Positions 1 through 20,880 of a DNA stretch of 64,000 nt are shown here, piece by piece (position 1 is the first letter of the stretch; every line of letters starts with the position of its first letter). Source of the stretch: Portulaca oleracea (Eukaryota > Streptophyta > Magnoliopsida > Caryophyllales > Portulacaceae); the NCBI GenBank assembly GCA_029582165.1, contig CM055883.1, positions 16,710,501-16,774,500 on the forward strand, given 5' to 3'. Under the pieces are notes generated by a model. It was not told the origin of the DNA, made no database searches, and worked only from the letters and a program-made list of their open reading frames with translations. A program made the position numbers and the translations under genes.

Positions 1-1290
1 GTCAACCCACCTTCAAACATGGGAAAAATAAGTAAACCCGGGAAAATAGATCATTTCTCTGAGGTTATTGACCAACCAAACGCACCCTCAATGATTATTC
101 ACTATTCGTGGTCTAAGTCGCTATCCATTAACCACTACTAGCTACGTAAATTATTATCTGCTATCTTATCTCCTGATGTTATTGAACATGACTTAGATTG
201 TATAATTTGAATTATGGTACTATTAATCTATCATAATACTAAAAATACTTGCTACTTTTTCATTTCTCATCGCAACTTGGCCTATCTTCATTCTTAGATT
301 ATGGATGACCACATAGTGATGCAAAATTTTAATAGTGTTAGGAATGACGACGAGTAATAAAACCGCCCTAACAAATATAACGACTCACCAAACCAGCTAG
401 ATCTCCCATTACTGATATATGAGTATATACTCGATGATGACTACAGAAGTATGCATAATCATCCTTGGCATTAATGCCGGTAAAAATCTACTCCCAGTTA
501 AAAGCACCCTAACTTTGTTAGTTTATCGGTTAATTAAATGTGGTGTTCGAGGTCCAAATAAGTATGATTTATCCCTGTTCTTTGAATTGGTAACTCTTTT
601 CAATTCAATCTAATCCAACCTTATAGAATTCCTCAAAAAAGTTTTATCTCTAAAAACACGATTTCCCAAAAAAGTATCCAATCCAATCTAATCAAATTCA
701 ATCCATCCAAACTTTCTTTATGTGTGCCTGCTTTGATGTTCGGTAAGCACTGAAGTTGCAGGCTAAGCTGCAAATGACAAAATTTCAATCTATGGAATAT
801 ATTATATCAATGGTTTTACATGAATATATGTATTTTTTCTCCTTTGTATGTACTTTCAAATGCGACATGTCATAAGGTGATTTTTTTTTCCCAATTGTAA
901 GTTAAAAAGTTACTATGGTGATTATGGTGGAAGTTACTATGGCAAGAGGTAATGGAATTTAGGAAGACACTGTAATAAAGTAACAAAAACTAGGAAAGGC
1001 ACATAACTTTTTTAGGTGATGATGAAATATTTTGACAGTTTCAGAATATACAACTACTATAGTGATTATGGTGGAAGTTGTAAGTCATACTATATACTTG
1101 AACTAAAATATACTTTCGTTTAACCGTCTTAAAGTAATTTCTCTTCTTCATTGGAAGTGGATTTTATTCTTTTAATGTTACGTTATTGTCTTCTCAATCA
1201 TACTATAGCTATAAAAGCCTTAGTTTATCTTATGGTTCATTTTTTTTTTTCAGAGTTAATCAAATTAAAGTAAGGTATGATATTAGTGGT

Positions 1291-1378
1291 GATTTTGGCA
1301 TAAGTTTATGTCTAGGTTAATTACAATATTAATAAGCCTGATTATGATTTTGGCATAAGTTTATGTCTAGGTTAATTA
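1291..1378. repeat. Short direct duplication (33-bp unit)
   Basis: A 33-bp unit (gattttggcataag...gttaatta) occurs at 1291-1323 and again at 1346-1378, and part of the unit starts a third time just after. No function is suggested. It looks like a local slippage or repair duplication. Confidence 0.75.
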
Positions 1379-2376
1379 GTGGTGATTTTGGCTGTTATAC
1401 ATGTTTGATGAAGTTTTGTAAAGAAAATGAGATTACGGTATGGGAAACGCAACTCTTTTTGCATATTTTGTCACTATAAAATAGTTTTAAACCTTTTCAT
1501 TTTGTATCATATTACATTTAAGCTTCAACGTACCTTTTATATATTTTAAAAGCTTTTAGAATTACACATTGGTATTTATTTTTGACCATAAATTTTTTAA
1601 TACACAATGATATTTTATATACAATTAATACCAGTAAGTTTGTAACGATAAATATTATCCAAAAAGTATAATATTACAATTTTTAATAAAATATTATATA
1701 AAAAAATATCAATTATATAATGACATTAAAGCCCGTAATATTCAGTTAACTGACAATCAATATGGAACAGAGGGAATATATTTCATGCAGTACGCCCTCC
1801 ATTTCATATAATTTGTCCTTTTATTGACTATGAAGGCCTCTAGTAATATTATCGTTTTTCAAACAAAAGACTTTCCGTAGTTTTATGGTTATTATACTCA
1901 TGGGATGCAGGGGGTGAGGTAGGGGTTAGCGAGACCGGGATCTTGGTAATTTTTGAAGGTCCTAGTCCTGATTGTGACCACGAGCAAAATTTTGCTCTTG
2001 GTCCCGGTCCCGGTCTCTGTCCTGGTCCCAATTCACCACAGGCGGGAAATGAACCGGGAAATTCTTAGTCCCGGTTTCATAATTTTTGGCATCTATTATT
2101 TGATTTATTTCCATAAAAAACCAACACAAATAATACAAATTTTCTCAAATTTCACAAATGTCGGTGCCGGTTTGTTACATACCCACTGTTTCCCAAATTA
2201 AAATTACACAATATCTAATACATAATGTCTTTTCCCGGAGTGATTTAGGTTGCTTCTATGGTGAATTTAGTATTATAATTTCCTTCTGTTTAATTGGCCA
2301 TGTCTATGTTTGAAATAAGCATCCCTACCTTCCATTCTATATTGCAAGAAGCACTATGTAAGTTCAATATGTATTA

Positions 2377-2498
2377 GATGCACCCGGAGTATATGCTCCA
2401 GATATTTGCGAGTGAACAGTTATATGAATCAGAGTGAACAGCCTAACACATATGGATGAACAATTTTAGAATCTGGAGCACATGCTCCGGGAGCACCT
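2377..2498. mobile_element. Small foldback MITE-like element
   Basis: The two ends are inverted copies about 25 bp long. The left end reads gcacccggagtatatgctcc and the right end reads ggagcacatgctccgggagc, with about 70 bp between. Each arm is itself partly palindromic (GGAGCATATGCTCC-like). The architecture fits a very short non-autonomous DNA transposon. I could not fix a clean target-site duplication, so the exact ends are uncertain. Confidence 0.5.
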
Positions 2499-2916
2499 AT
2501 AAATTGCAATGTAAGTTATATGCCATATTACCTGAGTACTTACAGCAATTATGGAGTTTTGTCCGTAAATCTCATTTTAATGGTCAATATAACGCTTGAT
2601 TGAATTAATCACATCAGTTAATTTGAAAGAAGTTATATGTCAAAGCATCAAAATTGTCATTAGTGCTATATAAATTCTATGACAGCATCCACTGAATTTC
2701 GCATATTCATATTTCATAATCTTATTGTGATTTTCCAGCATAGCATCGTACAAATTTTCAAAAGGATTCAATTTTTCTATAACATATAACCGTCCTCCAC
2801 TCATTTGGCATCTCATTTATAATATTCCCTTTTATCTTAACGATTGTTTTTTTTTATTCTTCCATGTCTTAGCTATTATTGAACTTATATTTTTATTGTA
2901 GTTTTGTTTTACTTGA

Positions 2917-13712
<10,796 letters not shown>

Positions 13713-14122
13713 GACTTGGGACTCGTTGTTCTCTTACCAAAGGGAGACTTCAAGTCTTTTTTCCCCTCTTTCCTTTTTTAACCCCCTTTTTTAGGGCTAG
13801 ATGAGTAGATAGCCAGTGGTTGTGTAGCCATTTTTGAATCAATGTTTTGTAATTGTTTTGATCTTACTCCAGTTCTCCCTTGGACTGGGGGTTAGGTTGA
13901 AAGGGATTACAAATGTGCAATGTTGATCTTATATACTTACTGTAATATGTCTTTGGTGGGATGATTGATTATCCAGGAAAGGAGGGTAACCTGTCTATAT
14001 GAAATCTGTTTATTTTCTTCTGAATCATGTGAGCAATAGCCATTAGTTATCCTAACTAACAAGCAATGGGGCCAACTTCTCGAGACCTACAAATGCAATC
14101 ATTTTGTGTTTTTCTTGCTATT
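13713..14122 (+). other. 3' untranslated and flanking region of the synthetase gene
   Basis: Directly after the TAG comes a T-rich stretch with ttgtaattgttttgat near 13850 and several TGTA-type words, consistent with a plant 3' UTR and polyadenylation region. I cannot fix the cleavage site. No other gene is visible before the MITE that starts at 14132. Confidence 0.5.
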
Positions 14123-14131
14123 AAATAAATT

Positions 14132-14481
14132 CAAAAAATTACTCGGAGGTACCCCAATATTTGGGAAAACTATTTTTTGGTAACCCAACTTTTCAAACTC
14201 ATTTTGAGGTACCCTTATTTTTTGGGTTAGTAATTATTTGGTGTTTTTTCGGCCATAAATTTTATTATGTGACCGAAATACCCTTATTCTTCTTCTTTAA
14301 GGGTATTTCTTAAAAAAAGGAAGAACATGGGTATTTCGGTCATTTAACTCAATTGATGACCGAAAAAGTACCTAATAATTTCTAACCCAAAAAGTAATGG
14401 TACCCCAAAATTAGTTTTGAAAAATTGGGCTACCTGAAAAACGTTTCGTCAAAAGTTAGAGTACCTCCGAGTAATTTTTTG
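14132..14481. mobile_element. 350-bp Mutator-type MITE next to the gene's 3' end
   Basis: The first 20 bp, caaaaaattactcggaggta, are perfectly inverted at the right end. Similarity between the arms continues for about 100 bp. A 9-bp target duplication, aaataaatt, lies at 14123-14131 and 14482-14490. A 9-bp TSD with long TIRs and no coding capacity points to a MULE-derived MITE. The tip resembles that of the intron-2 MULE, so the two probably belong to related families. Confidence 0.87.
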
Positions 14482-14490
14482 AAATAAATT

Positions 14491-15300
14491 TGTGTTGGAA
14501 TTTATGTTTGTATAGTTCTTTATACGACCTCCCTTAAGAAGATTTATTATCATTCAAGCAAAAATGTGGTTCACTGATGACATGGTATGGGGTGATAGCG
14601 GAATGAAGTTTTGTAACACATTCTACTGGTAAGTGTAAGCGTAAATTTTGAATCCAAATAATGAAGACCATAAATTGAGAAACACAATATAATCTGTATT
14701 ACTATTTGAATGTATGTAGGTATAATCTCTATATTAAAATTTAAATGTGACGAGCCTGTGATTCAACCTCCTCAAACTTGGATGAGCCGAGGGTGTGGAT
14801 TCTTGATCTCGATCTTGGATGCAGATCGAGTTGAAGAACTCAGTTGTAGTTCTTAATCTTGACTTGTTGGAGGTTTGTAACTTCCGATCTTGAACTTTTG
14901 TAAACTCCAATCCGTGATGCTTGGAAGCTAGAGGTCGTTTGCGGTTCGTTCTTCTGAAACCTCTAGAGTGCATAATGTTGAATGTTGAAAATGAGGGGCA
15001 CCCCTATTTATAAAATCTTGAAGCATAGGATTTGAATTAGGTTTTGGGTTTGGGTCCAATTAATTATTATTCCTTTAATTTTTTTAAAATAAGAAAATAA
15101 TTACTATTTTTTACATCATCTTGACACATGTCAACTTCTACGGTGTGTTTGGTAGGGATGAAAATCATTTTTTAGAATATGATTTTCCCCCTTTTTTGGT
15201 GTTTGGTGACTAGAAAATGGAGAAAACAAGTTTCCAAGAAAATCATTTTTCCCCACCGCTTTGTAAATTATTTTCTTGACTCCAACCTTATGAAAACAAC
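14491..15300. other. Intergenic stretch with a possible decayed LTR on the - strand
   Basis: No gene is seen. At 14735-15130 the - strand reads like a promoter/leader: a TATA word (tataaatagg, complement of about 15003-15012) followed by a 260-nt stretch of mixed composition. This would fit a leftover LTR piece, but neither ends nor a primer site are visible. The segment 15140-15300 has a gtgtgtttggtagg word often seen at MITE ends, again without proof. Confidence 0.3.
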
Positions 15301-15490
15301 TCTCTCTCTCTCTCTCTCCTTTAGTTCTGTCTCCATTCTTTCTCTCTCTCCACCATTCTCTCTCACGCATTGATTTGAATATTTCTCCCTCTATCTCATC
15401 TTTTTTTCCCTCCATCATTCTCTCTCATAAGCACATTTTAATATATATATCTCTCTTCCATCACTCTCTCTCCCGCGCTCGTTTTAATAC

Positions 15491-15562
<72 letters not shown>
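15301..15562. repeat. (TC)n and (TA)n microsatellites
   Basis: Runs of (tc)n at 15301-15320 and 15491-15513 pass into about 50 bp of (ta)n up to 15562. A second (ta)n run lies at 15926-15973 and a short one at 16327-16340. The three (ta)n runs flank two foldback elements. Confidence 0.9.
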
Positions 15563-15569
<7 letters not shown>

Positions 15570-15574
15570 TATAT

Positions 15575-15916
15575 AGGGGTATTAGACCTCAATAATACCA
15601 GCTTTGGGGGCATTGGACACTAATAATATAGATTATTTTCTTGGACATTAGCAGTACAAACTATCGATCTATTTTCCACCAATAGTACACAACCAATTTA
15701 GTATGATTTTTGACTCATAGAAAGATGACGTAAGTCCATAATGTGTGATGTGGAAGACAGAGTTTGTGTACAAAATGTTAATGGAAATACTAATCTGTCT
15801 TCCACATGACACATTATGGAGTCACATCATCTTTCCGATGAGTTAAAACCATAATAACTAGATGGTGTACTGTTGGGGGAAAATAGGTCAATAGTTGATA
15901 CTGCTAGTGTCCAAGC

Positions 15917-15924
<8 letters not shown>
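15575..15924. mobile_element. Foldback MITE-like element between (TA)n tracts
   Basis: The centre folds on itself. The arm at about 15710-15762 (gactcatagaaagatgacgt ... gtggaagacaga) is the inverted counterpart of 15801-15848 (tctgtcttccacatgaca ... tttccgatgagtt). The outer arms (ggacactaataatatag versus tactgctagtgtcc) also pair weakly. There is no coding capacity. The ends merge into the microsatellites, so boundaries are approximate. Confidence 0.6.
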
Positions 15925-15973
<49 letters not shown>

Positions 15974-15976
<3 letters not shown>

Positions 15977-16330
15977 AAAATTGGATTCTAATAATCCCTA
16001 CTTTTGCAAATTGGATGATGGTGGTCCCTACTTTCACTTTGTATTCTGGTGGTCAAAAAAAAAATATAATTGGATATGAGTGGGACGCCGCCGAGTTGAG
16101 TGGTGGTGAATCGGTGGTTTTCTGACATGACATATTGGCCATGTGTTTGACCGGGTTGACTTTAATGTGCCATGTCAGAAAACCACCGAGTCACCACCGC
16201 TCAACTTGGCAACGTCCCACTCAAATATAATTATATTTTTTTTGGACCACCAGAATACAAAGTGAAAATAGGAACCACCATCATCCAATTTGCAAAAGTA
16301 GGGATTATTAGAATCCAATTTTTCTATATA
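15974..16330. mobile_element. 357-bp near-perfect palindromic MITE
   Basis: The left arm (aggaaaattggattctaata...) and right arm (...tattagaatccaatttttct) pair along almost the whole element, including gtcccta / taggga words and ttttctgacatg / catgtcagaaaa near the centre, leaving a loop of roughly 50 bp. It is embedded in (ta)n, so a TA target duplication (Stowaway-like) is possible but cannot be told from the microsatellite. It abuts the truncated end of the Ty3/gypsy element. Confidence 0.75.
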
Positions 16331-16344
16331 TATATATATACTCT

Positions 16345-16810
16345 GCTCCAATTAGGTAACGTCTCCAGTGTTGAGCTTGTGCTTGGTGTTGAGCTTGTGC
16401 TGCCCTTGAATGAACTTCAAGGCCTCATGATCACTATGCAATATAAACTCTGCTCCAATTAGGTAACGTCTCCAGTGTTGAAGAGCTCTAACGATGGCAT
16501 AAAACTCTTTATCATAGTTGCTCTATTTTCTCTTGGCATCATTCAATTTTTCACTGAAATGGGCAACATGTTTGCCTTCCTGGGTCAGAACTGCTCCTAT
16601 GCCAACACCTGAAGCATTACACTCCACTTCAAAAACTTTAGAGAAACTTGGTAAAGCCAGGACTGGTGCTGATGTAAGTTGCCTCTTGATCTCTTCAAAT
16701 GCTCTTTGTGTTGCTGGTGTCCAAGAGAAACTTTTGCCTTTCACTAGCTCTGTTATAGGTACTAGAATGGTGCTAAAATTTCTCAGAAACCTCCAGTAAA
16801 ATGAAGCCAA
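16345..16810 (-). pseudogene. Ty3/gypsy RNase H fragment
   Basis: Encodes the connection after RT (FYWRFLRNFS) and the first part of RNase H (VLTQEGKHVAHFSEKL, then [14 protein letters not shown] and HSDHEALKF). These are standard Ty3/gypsy motifs. The frame is interrupted near 16520, and the C-terminal end degenerates into a duplicated segment before the element stops. RNase H would degrade the RNA strand during reverse transcription. This copy cannot do so. Confidence 0.85.
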
Positions 16811-16852
16811 ACCATGAAAACTTCTAATTTGCTGAATTGAACTAGGAATAGG

Positions 16853-17582
16853 TCACTCCCTGATTGCTTTGACCTTTTCCTCATCCACCTGAATCTCTGC
16901 TACTGTCACAATGTAGCCAAGAAAAGAGACTTGGCTTGCAAAGAACTGGCACTTCTTAAGATTCCTATACAACTGCTCCCTGCTCAATATCTCCATCACA
17001 CTCTTTAGGTGGTCAATATGCTCCATCTCAGATTGATTGTAAATAAGTATGTCATCAAAATAAACAACAACACACTTACCAATCAATGGCTTTAGAACCT
17101 GGTTCATCAGCCTCATGAATGTGGATGGTGCATTTGTCAGGCCAAAAGGCATGACTAACCACTCAAATAACCCTCCTTTAGTCTTGAAAGCTGTCTTCCA
17201 TTCATCCCCTTCACAAATCCTGATCTGGTAAGCCACTTCTCAGATCAATCTTGGAAAACACCACTGAGCGATGCAGTTCATCTCCCATATCTTCAAGCCT
17301 TGGAATTGGGTACCCGTACTTTATAGTAATCTTGTTAATAGCTCTACAGTCAATGCACATTATTTGATTGCCATCCTTCTTTGGTACCAATAAGGCTGGT
17401 ACTGCACAGGGGCTCAAACTCTCCTTTATCATACCCTTCTCCAGTAGCTCATCAACCTGTCTTTGTATCTCATTTGTCTCAGGTGGGGTCATTCTGCAGG
17501 CAGGTTTGTTTGGCAAGACAGATCCTGGGATAAGATCTATCTCGTATTGTATGTCTCTCTTAGGGGGTAGGCCTGTGCGCAT
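16853..17582 (-). pseudogene. Ty3/gypsy reverse transcriptase, frameshifted
   Basis: The upstream part (17582-17211) carries the RT fingers with VDELLEKGMIKESLSPCAVP, LLVPKKDG and YPIPRLEDM. The downstream part (17236-16853) carries the palm with [13 protein letters not shown] and the catalytic YFDDIL, followed by FLGYIV. The two lie in different frames, with the shift just after DLRSG, where the usual YHQI motif continues in the new frame. The fragment has no upstream methionine of its own and would be part of a polyprotein. Catalytic aspartates are present but the gene is broken. Confidence 0.92.
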
Positions 17583-17923
17583 TTCTTTAGGAAATACATG
17601 TAGGCACTGGTTTAGGATAGGCTGAAATAGGGGGTGGTCATTTTGTGGGGGTAGGTCTTCCTCAATGTCAAGTAAGATGATATCACTTTGCTCAATGAAC
17701 TCATGCTGTTCAGCTGGCTAAAGGACATTAAGAGTGGGCTCAACAATAAGATTTTTGGGTCTTTTTGTGAGCTGGGATGGTCTAAGAAGGGTAAGGGTGA
17801 TTTTCTTGCTATTTAGGTAAAGGGAATATGTGTTTGCTCTCCCATTATGGCTAACAGACCTGTCATACATCCAAGGTCTCCCTAACAACAGGTGACAGGC
17901 ATCTAAAAGAAATTTTGATACCT

Positions 17924-18142
17924 TTACTTTGGTTCAACCACTGTATGGTATAGGGTGCTGGTAGCCAAATTGAGCTTCTTCACCATGGTTTCAGAGGCTG
18001 CATTGGTGCAGCTGCCTCCATCAATGATCAAAGAACAGATTTTTCCACCAACTGTGCATCTGGTGTGGAAAATATTCTCTCTTTGTTCTGTTGCTTCATC
18101 ATCCACCGCTGAACTGCTCAGGATCCTCCTAATCACAAGCAT
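17924..18142 (-). pseudogene. Ty3/gypsy aspartic protease fragment
   Basis: The motif CSLIIDGGSCTNAAS corresponds to the retropepsin active site as written in many plant Ty3/gypsy elements, with DGG in place of the more common D-S/T-G. It lies between the zinc knuckle and RT, as expected in the polyprotein order. The frame stops soon after VVEPK, so the link to RT is broken. Confidence 0.8.
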
Positions 18143-18211
18143 TTCTCCTTCATCAGGACTTGCTTCAACCTCCTCACCATCATAGACAAGTTCTCCATGG
18201 GACTCTTCATA

Positions 18212-18604
18212 CTAGACTTCTTCCTCAAAGGGCACAGGATCAAGCAAAAGAGTTGCTTGAAACTCAGCCAAGGTGACTGCTCTACTGTGTGGACATTCAG
18301 ATGCTATGTGTCCAAGACCTTGACACCTGAAGCATCTTCTTTCTGGGAAGGCTTTGCTGGTAGGGATTGGGGTTCTTTGAGGGGCATTTTGTGGCTGATT
18401 TTGAGGTGGTCTTGGGACTGGATATCTGGCTTGAGGTGGGGGTGGGGGTCGATAGGTTCTTTGTGGGGGATTGTAAGGCTTGCTGTAGGGATTTGGCTTG
18501 GCTTGGGCATAGGGCTTGGCTGGGTACTTGCTGCTGTACTCCTTTACTCTAGCTTTCTTCTGTTGTTCCACCTTATGAGCCAAAGAGCTTGGCTCATCAA
18601 ATCA
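18212..18604 (-). pseudogene. Gag C-terminal region with CCHC zinc knuckle
   Basis: A Pro/Tyr/Lys-rich linker precedes CFRCQGLGHIASEC, a CX2CX4HX4C nucleocapsid knuckle that would bind the element's RNA. The reading frame is continuous with gag upstream apart from a TGA at about 18602-18604 directly after VYD. An acidic stretch and another stop (after FEEEV) then separate it from the protease. Confidence 0.88.
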
Positions 18605-19390
18605 GTCATAAACCTGCAACTCAACAACATTCTTGATACTGTCAATCAAACCTGCAAGGTACCTAACATAAGTTTGCACCTCATTCTCTTGTATATTACA
18701 CTTCCAAAGCAAGTGCTCAAACTCTTTGGTATATTCCTCCACAGATATGCTTCCCAGCACCAGGTGTTGTAGCTTAGAGTAATTTTCCTTCATATAGTTG
18801 TCTGGAAGGAACTTTTCTTTCAGCTTCTGTCTCATTTCAACCCAAGTGCTCACCCTATCTTCACCAATCTCCATTCTTCTCCTCTGCAGATTAGTCCACC
18901 AAATGGAAGCATACTTTTTCAATTTTAAGGCAACTAACTTCACCTTATTCTCTTCTGAAACTTCTTTCAAGTCAAAAACCCTCTCCACAGTCTGTAACCA
19001 ATCTAAGAAAACATCAGGATCTAACTCCCTTACATACTCAGGTATATCAATCTTGAAATCTAGCTTCTCTATCCTCTTGTTTTCCCTCCTTTCCCCCCTT
19101 TCACTCTCATTGTTTTCCTCTGGTTCACTGACCCTAGGTGATCTCCTAACATATCTCCTCCTCCAGTGTATAGGCCTAGGACCTCGACCTCCACTTCCTG
19201 TCCTACTAAAAGGATTTTCTCCTTCTCCTTCCTCCAACTTTTCATCAGTCTCCTTATTAAGCTCAGTTATATGCAATCTCATATAATACTGCAACTGGTC
19301 ACTTAAGAACTTCATTTTCTACTCCATTTCTTCTTTTTCTTTCAAGGTTTGTTCCAAGACTTCCTGAGGTGTTTTAATAGTTCTGGCCAT
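18602..19390 (-). pseudogene. Ty3/gypsy gag (capsid) with nonsense mutations
   Basis: Translation would begin at the ATG complementing 19388-19390 (MARTIKTPQEV), with an early TAG at about 19319-19321. After a Glu/Arg-rich N-terminal part, the retrotransposon capsid domain follows: DPDVFLDWLQTVERVFDL, ALKLKKYASIWWTNL, LKEKFLPDNYMKENYSKLQ and VEEYTKEFEHLLWKC. These are typical Ty3/gypsy gag signatures. It ends at the TGA before the knuckle segment. Confidence 0.88.
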
Positions 19391-19430
19391 CTCAAACTAT
19401 CACAAACAACACACTCCAAGATAAAACACA

Positions 19431-19442
19431 GCTCTGATACCA
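19431..19442 (-). other. Primer binding site, tRNA-Met type
   Basis: The - strand reads TGGTATCAGAGC, complementary to the 3' end of plant initiator tRNA-Met. It lies 3 nt inside the LTR end and upstream of gag, which fixes the element's orientation and the inner LTR edge at about 19446. Confidence 0.9.
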
Positions 19443-19445
19443 AGA

Positions 19446-20810
19446 TGATGTATGCAAGGTCTCAAAGATCAGAGTTTGACCTCACAGTACACCACACATG
19501 AATTCACACACAATGCAGATGGTTTAAAACAAAGCTAATTGGAAACAATTAGCTGGAATAGATGACAACCCAATAAGGAAATAACATGATAGACTTGTAT
19601 TCACTCTGATACAGGCACACAACAAAATAAACACAAGGGCATAAGACTTAGTTACCTCAGTAGATACAGGCACACCACCACTGATGCAAGTAAGCTCTAC
19701 ACACACCACTAGGAATACCAACTCCTAGATACTGAAGTTGATTCAACCCAAATGAGAGTTTGCTGACACTCACAAACGAGAGGCTCAACTATGACACTCA
19801 GAATGCTACTGAAAATATCACTGATTAGTTTACAAGATGCTGAATACATTCCTATATATAGCTAATCCTAAACAGGTTGATTAGAGGTACTTAATTAAAG
19901 TGTCTTGCTAATCTCCCTTCTAATCTAGTTGCTGAACTAAACTGAATACATAATACTACAATTTATAATAGCTAATACAATCCGGATATAATTGAAAATA
20001 TAAAGGAAAGCACAACTGGCTTCTGATTGGACCAAGATCCCAAAGGTTGGCGATTCCAGCCAATCAGAACCTTTCCTAGCTGGGAGGGTAAAACTTAAGT
20101 TACTATGGTAACTTTCCCGGGCCTTTCTAAGCTGGATGTAATCTCAACAGCTTAAGGAAGGTAGGGAAAGACTGAAATAACCCTCATTGTAGCTGAACAA
20201 AATAACTTGGCCTCTAAATTGAGGTTCTGGAAAAACTGATAACAAACAACCATGGCAGGGTTGCTTGTTCTGGTGCTTGTACTTATGTCCTCCTTGCTTG
20301 AACATGCTGGAACTTGCTCGGGACTTGAAATTGTATGTCAATGAACAAAAATCTCCTAGGGACCTTTGGCTGAATCTCACTCAATCCAGAGATACAGAAT
20401 TGAGAAAGATGGCTGCTTGGAATGGTTTTGTTGGGAACCAGATTTGACTAGAATGGCCAATGCATGTGGAATGGATGGCTGTGCTGGCCAGGACTTGCCT
20501 TACTAATGTGTAGCAAGCCTGGATGGATGATGTTGGTGGGCTGGTGGTTGCTGTGGACACCTTGAACTGTTGTTGAGGATGGAAGCTTGCTGTTTCTGCT
20601 GGAATTGTTCCAACAGCTGCTGAGTTTGCCACAACAAGGCTTGGTGCTGACAATACTGGTGCTGAAGTTGCTGGTGCAGCCTCTTTAGGTGATGAAGATG
20701 CTGTAGAAACTGCTCGTGCTGCTTCTGTAGCTGAATCATCTCCCATCTTCTGGTCTGAACTTGCTGGTGATGCTTGAACTGCTGTTGGGCTTGCTTGATG
20801 GTCTCCATCA
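19446..20810 (-). repeat. 5' LTR of the Ty3/gypsy element
   Basis: The inner edge is set by the primer site. On the - strand the LTR would start TGATGGAGACC at 20810 and end TACATCA at 19446, giving 5-bp inverted ends TGATG/CATCA. A TATA word (CTATATATAGG) lies at about 19852-19860 on the - strand, about 950 nt in, a reasonable promoter position. The outer 430 bp are CAG/CAA-rich and give Gln- or Ala-rich frames that I regard as non-coding. An alternative outer edge at 20149 (TGTTGAG start) is possible. No second LTR is present to decide. Confidence 0.55.
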
Positions 20811-20880
20811 CTATATTATGCGTGTGATATGCGACAATATTCTGTGTGAATTAATTAACGATATCTTTATGTTTGTTCAG

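Larger units (their letters stand above)
16341..20810 (-). mobile_element. Truncated Ty3/gypsy LTR retrotransposon
   Basis: Read on the - strand it has, in order: an LTR (20810 to 19446), a tRNA-Met-type primer site, gag, a zinc knuckle, protease, reverse transcriptase and RNase H. It breaks off at 16341 before any integrase or 3' LTR. Several stops and frameshifts make it inactive. The break point carries a duplication of caacactggagacgttacct (16342-16375 region and again at about 16450-16480), then joins the palindromic MITE. Gene order and motifs fit a plant Ty3/gypsy element, perhaps a chromovirus given the tRNA-Met primer. The lineage is inferred. Confidence 0.88.

Noticed and set aside
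419..613. 64-codon ORF on the + strand
   Set aside because: Short, AT-rich, no recognisable motif or splice context; expected by chance.
15375..16462. ORFs with IYIYIY runs
   Set aside because: Translations of (ta)n microsatellites and of a palindromic MITE.
20381..20811. Gln-rich and Ala/Ser-rich ORFs on the - strand
   Set aside because: Two frames of the same CAG/CAA-rich stretch, both low complexity, lying inside the putative LTR of the Ty3/gypsy element. No domain.
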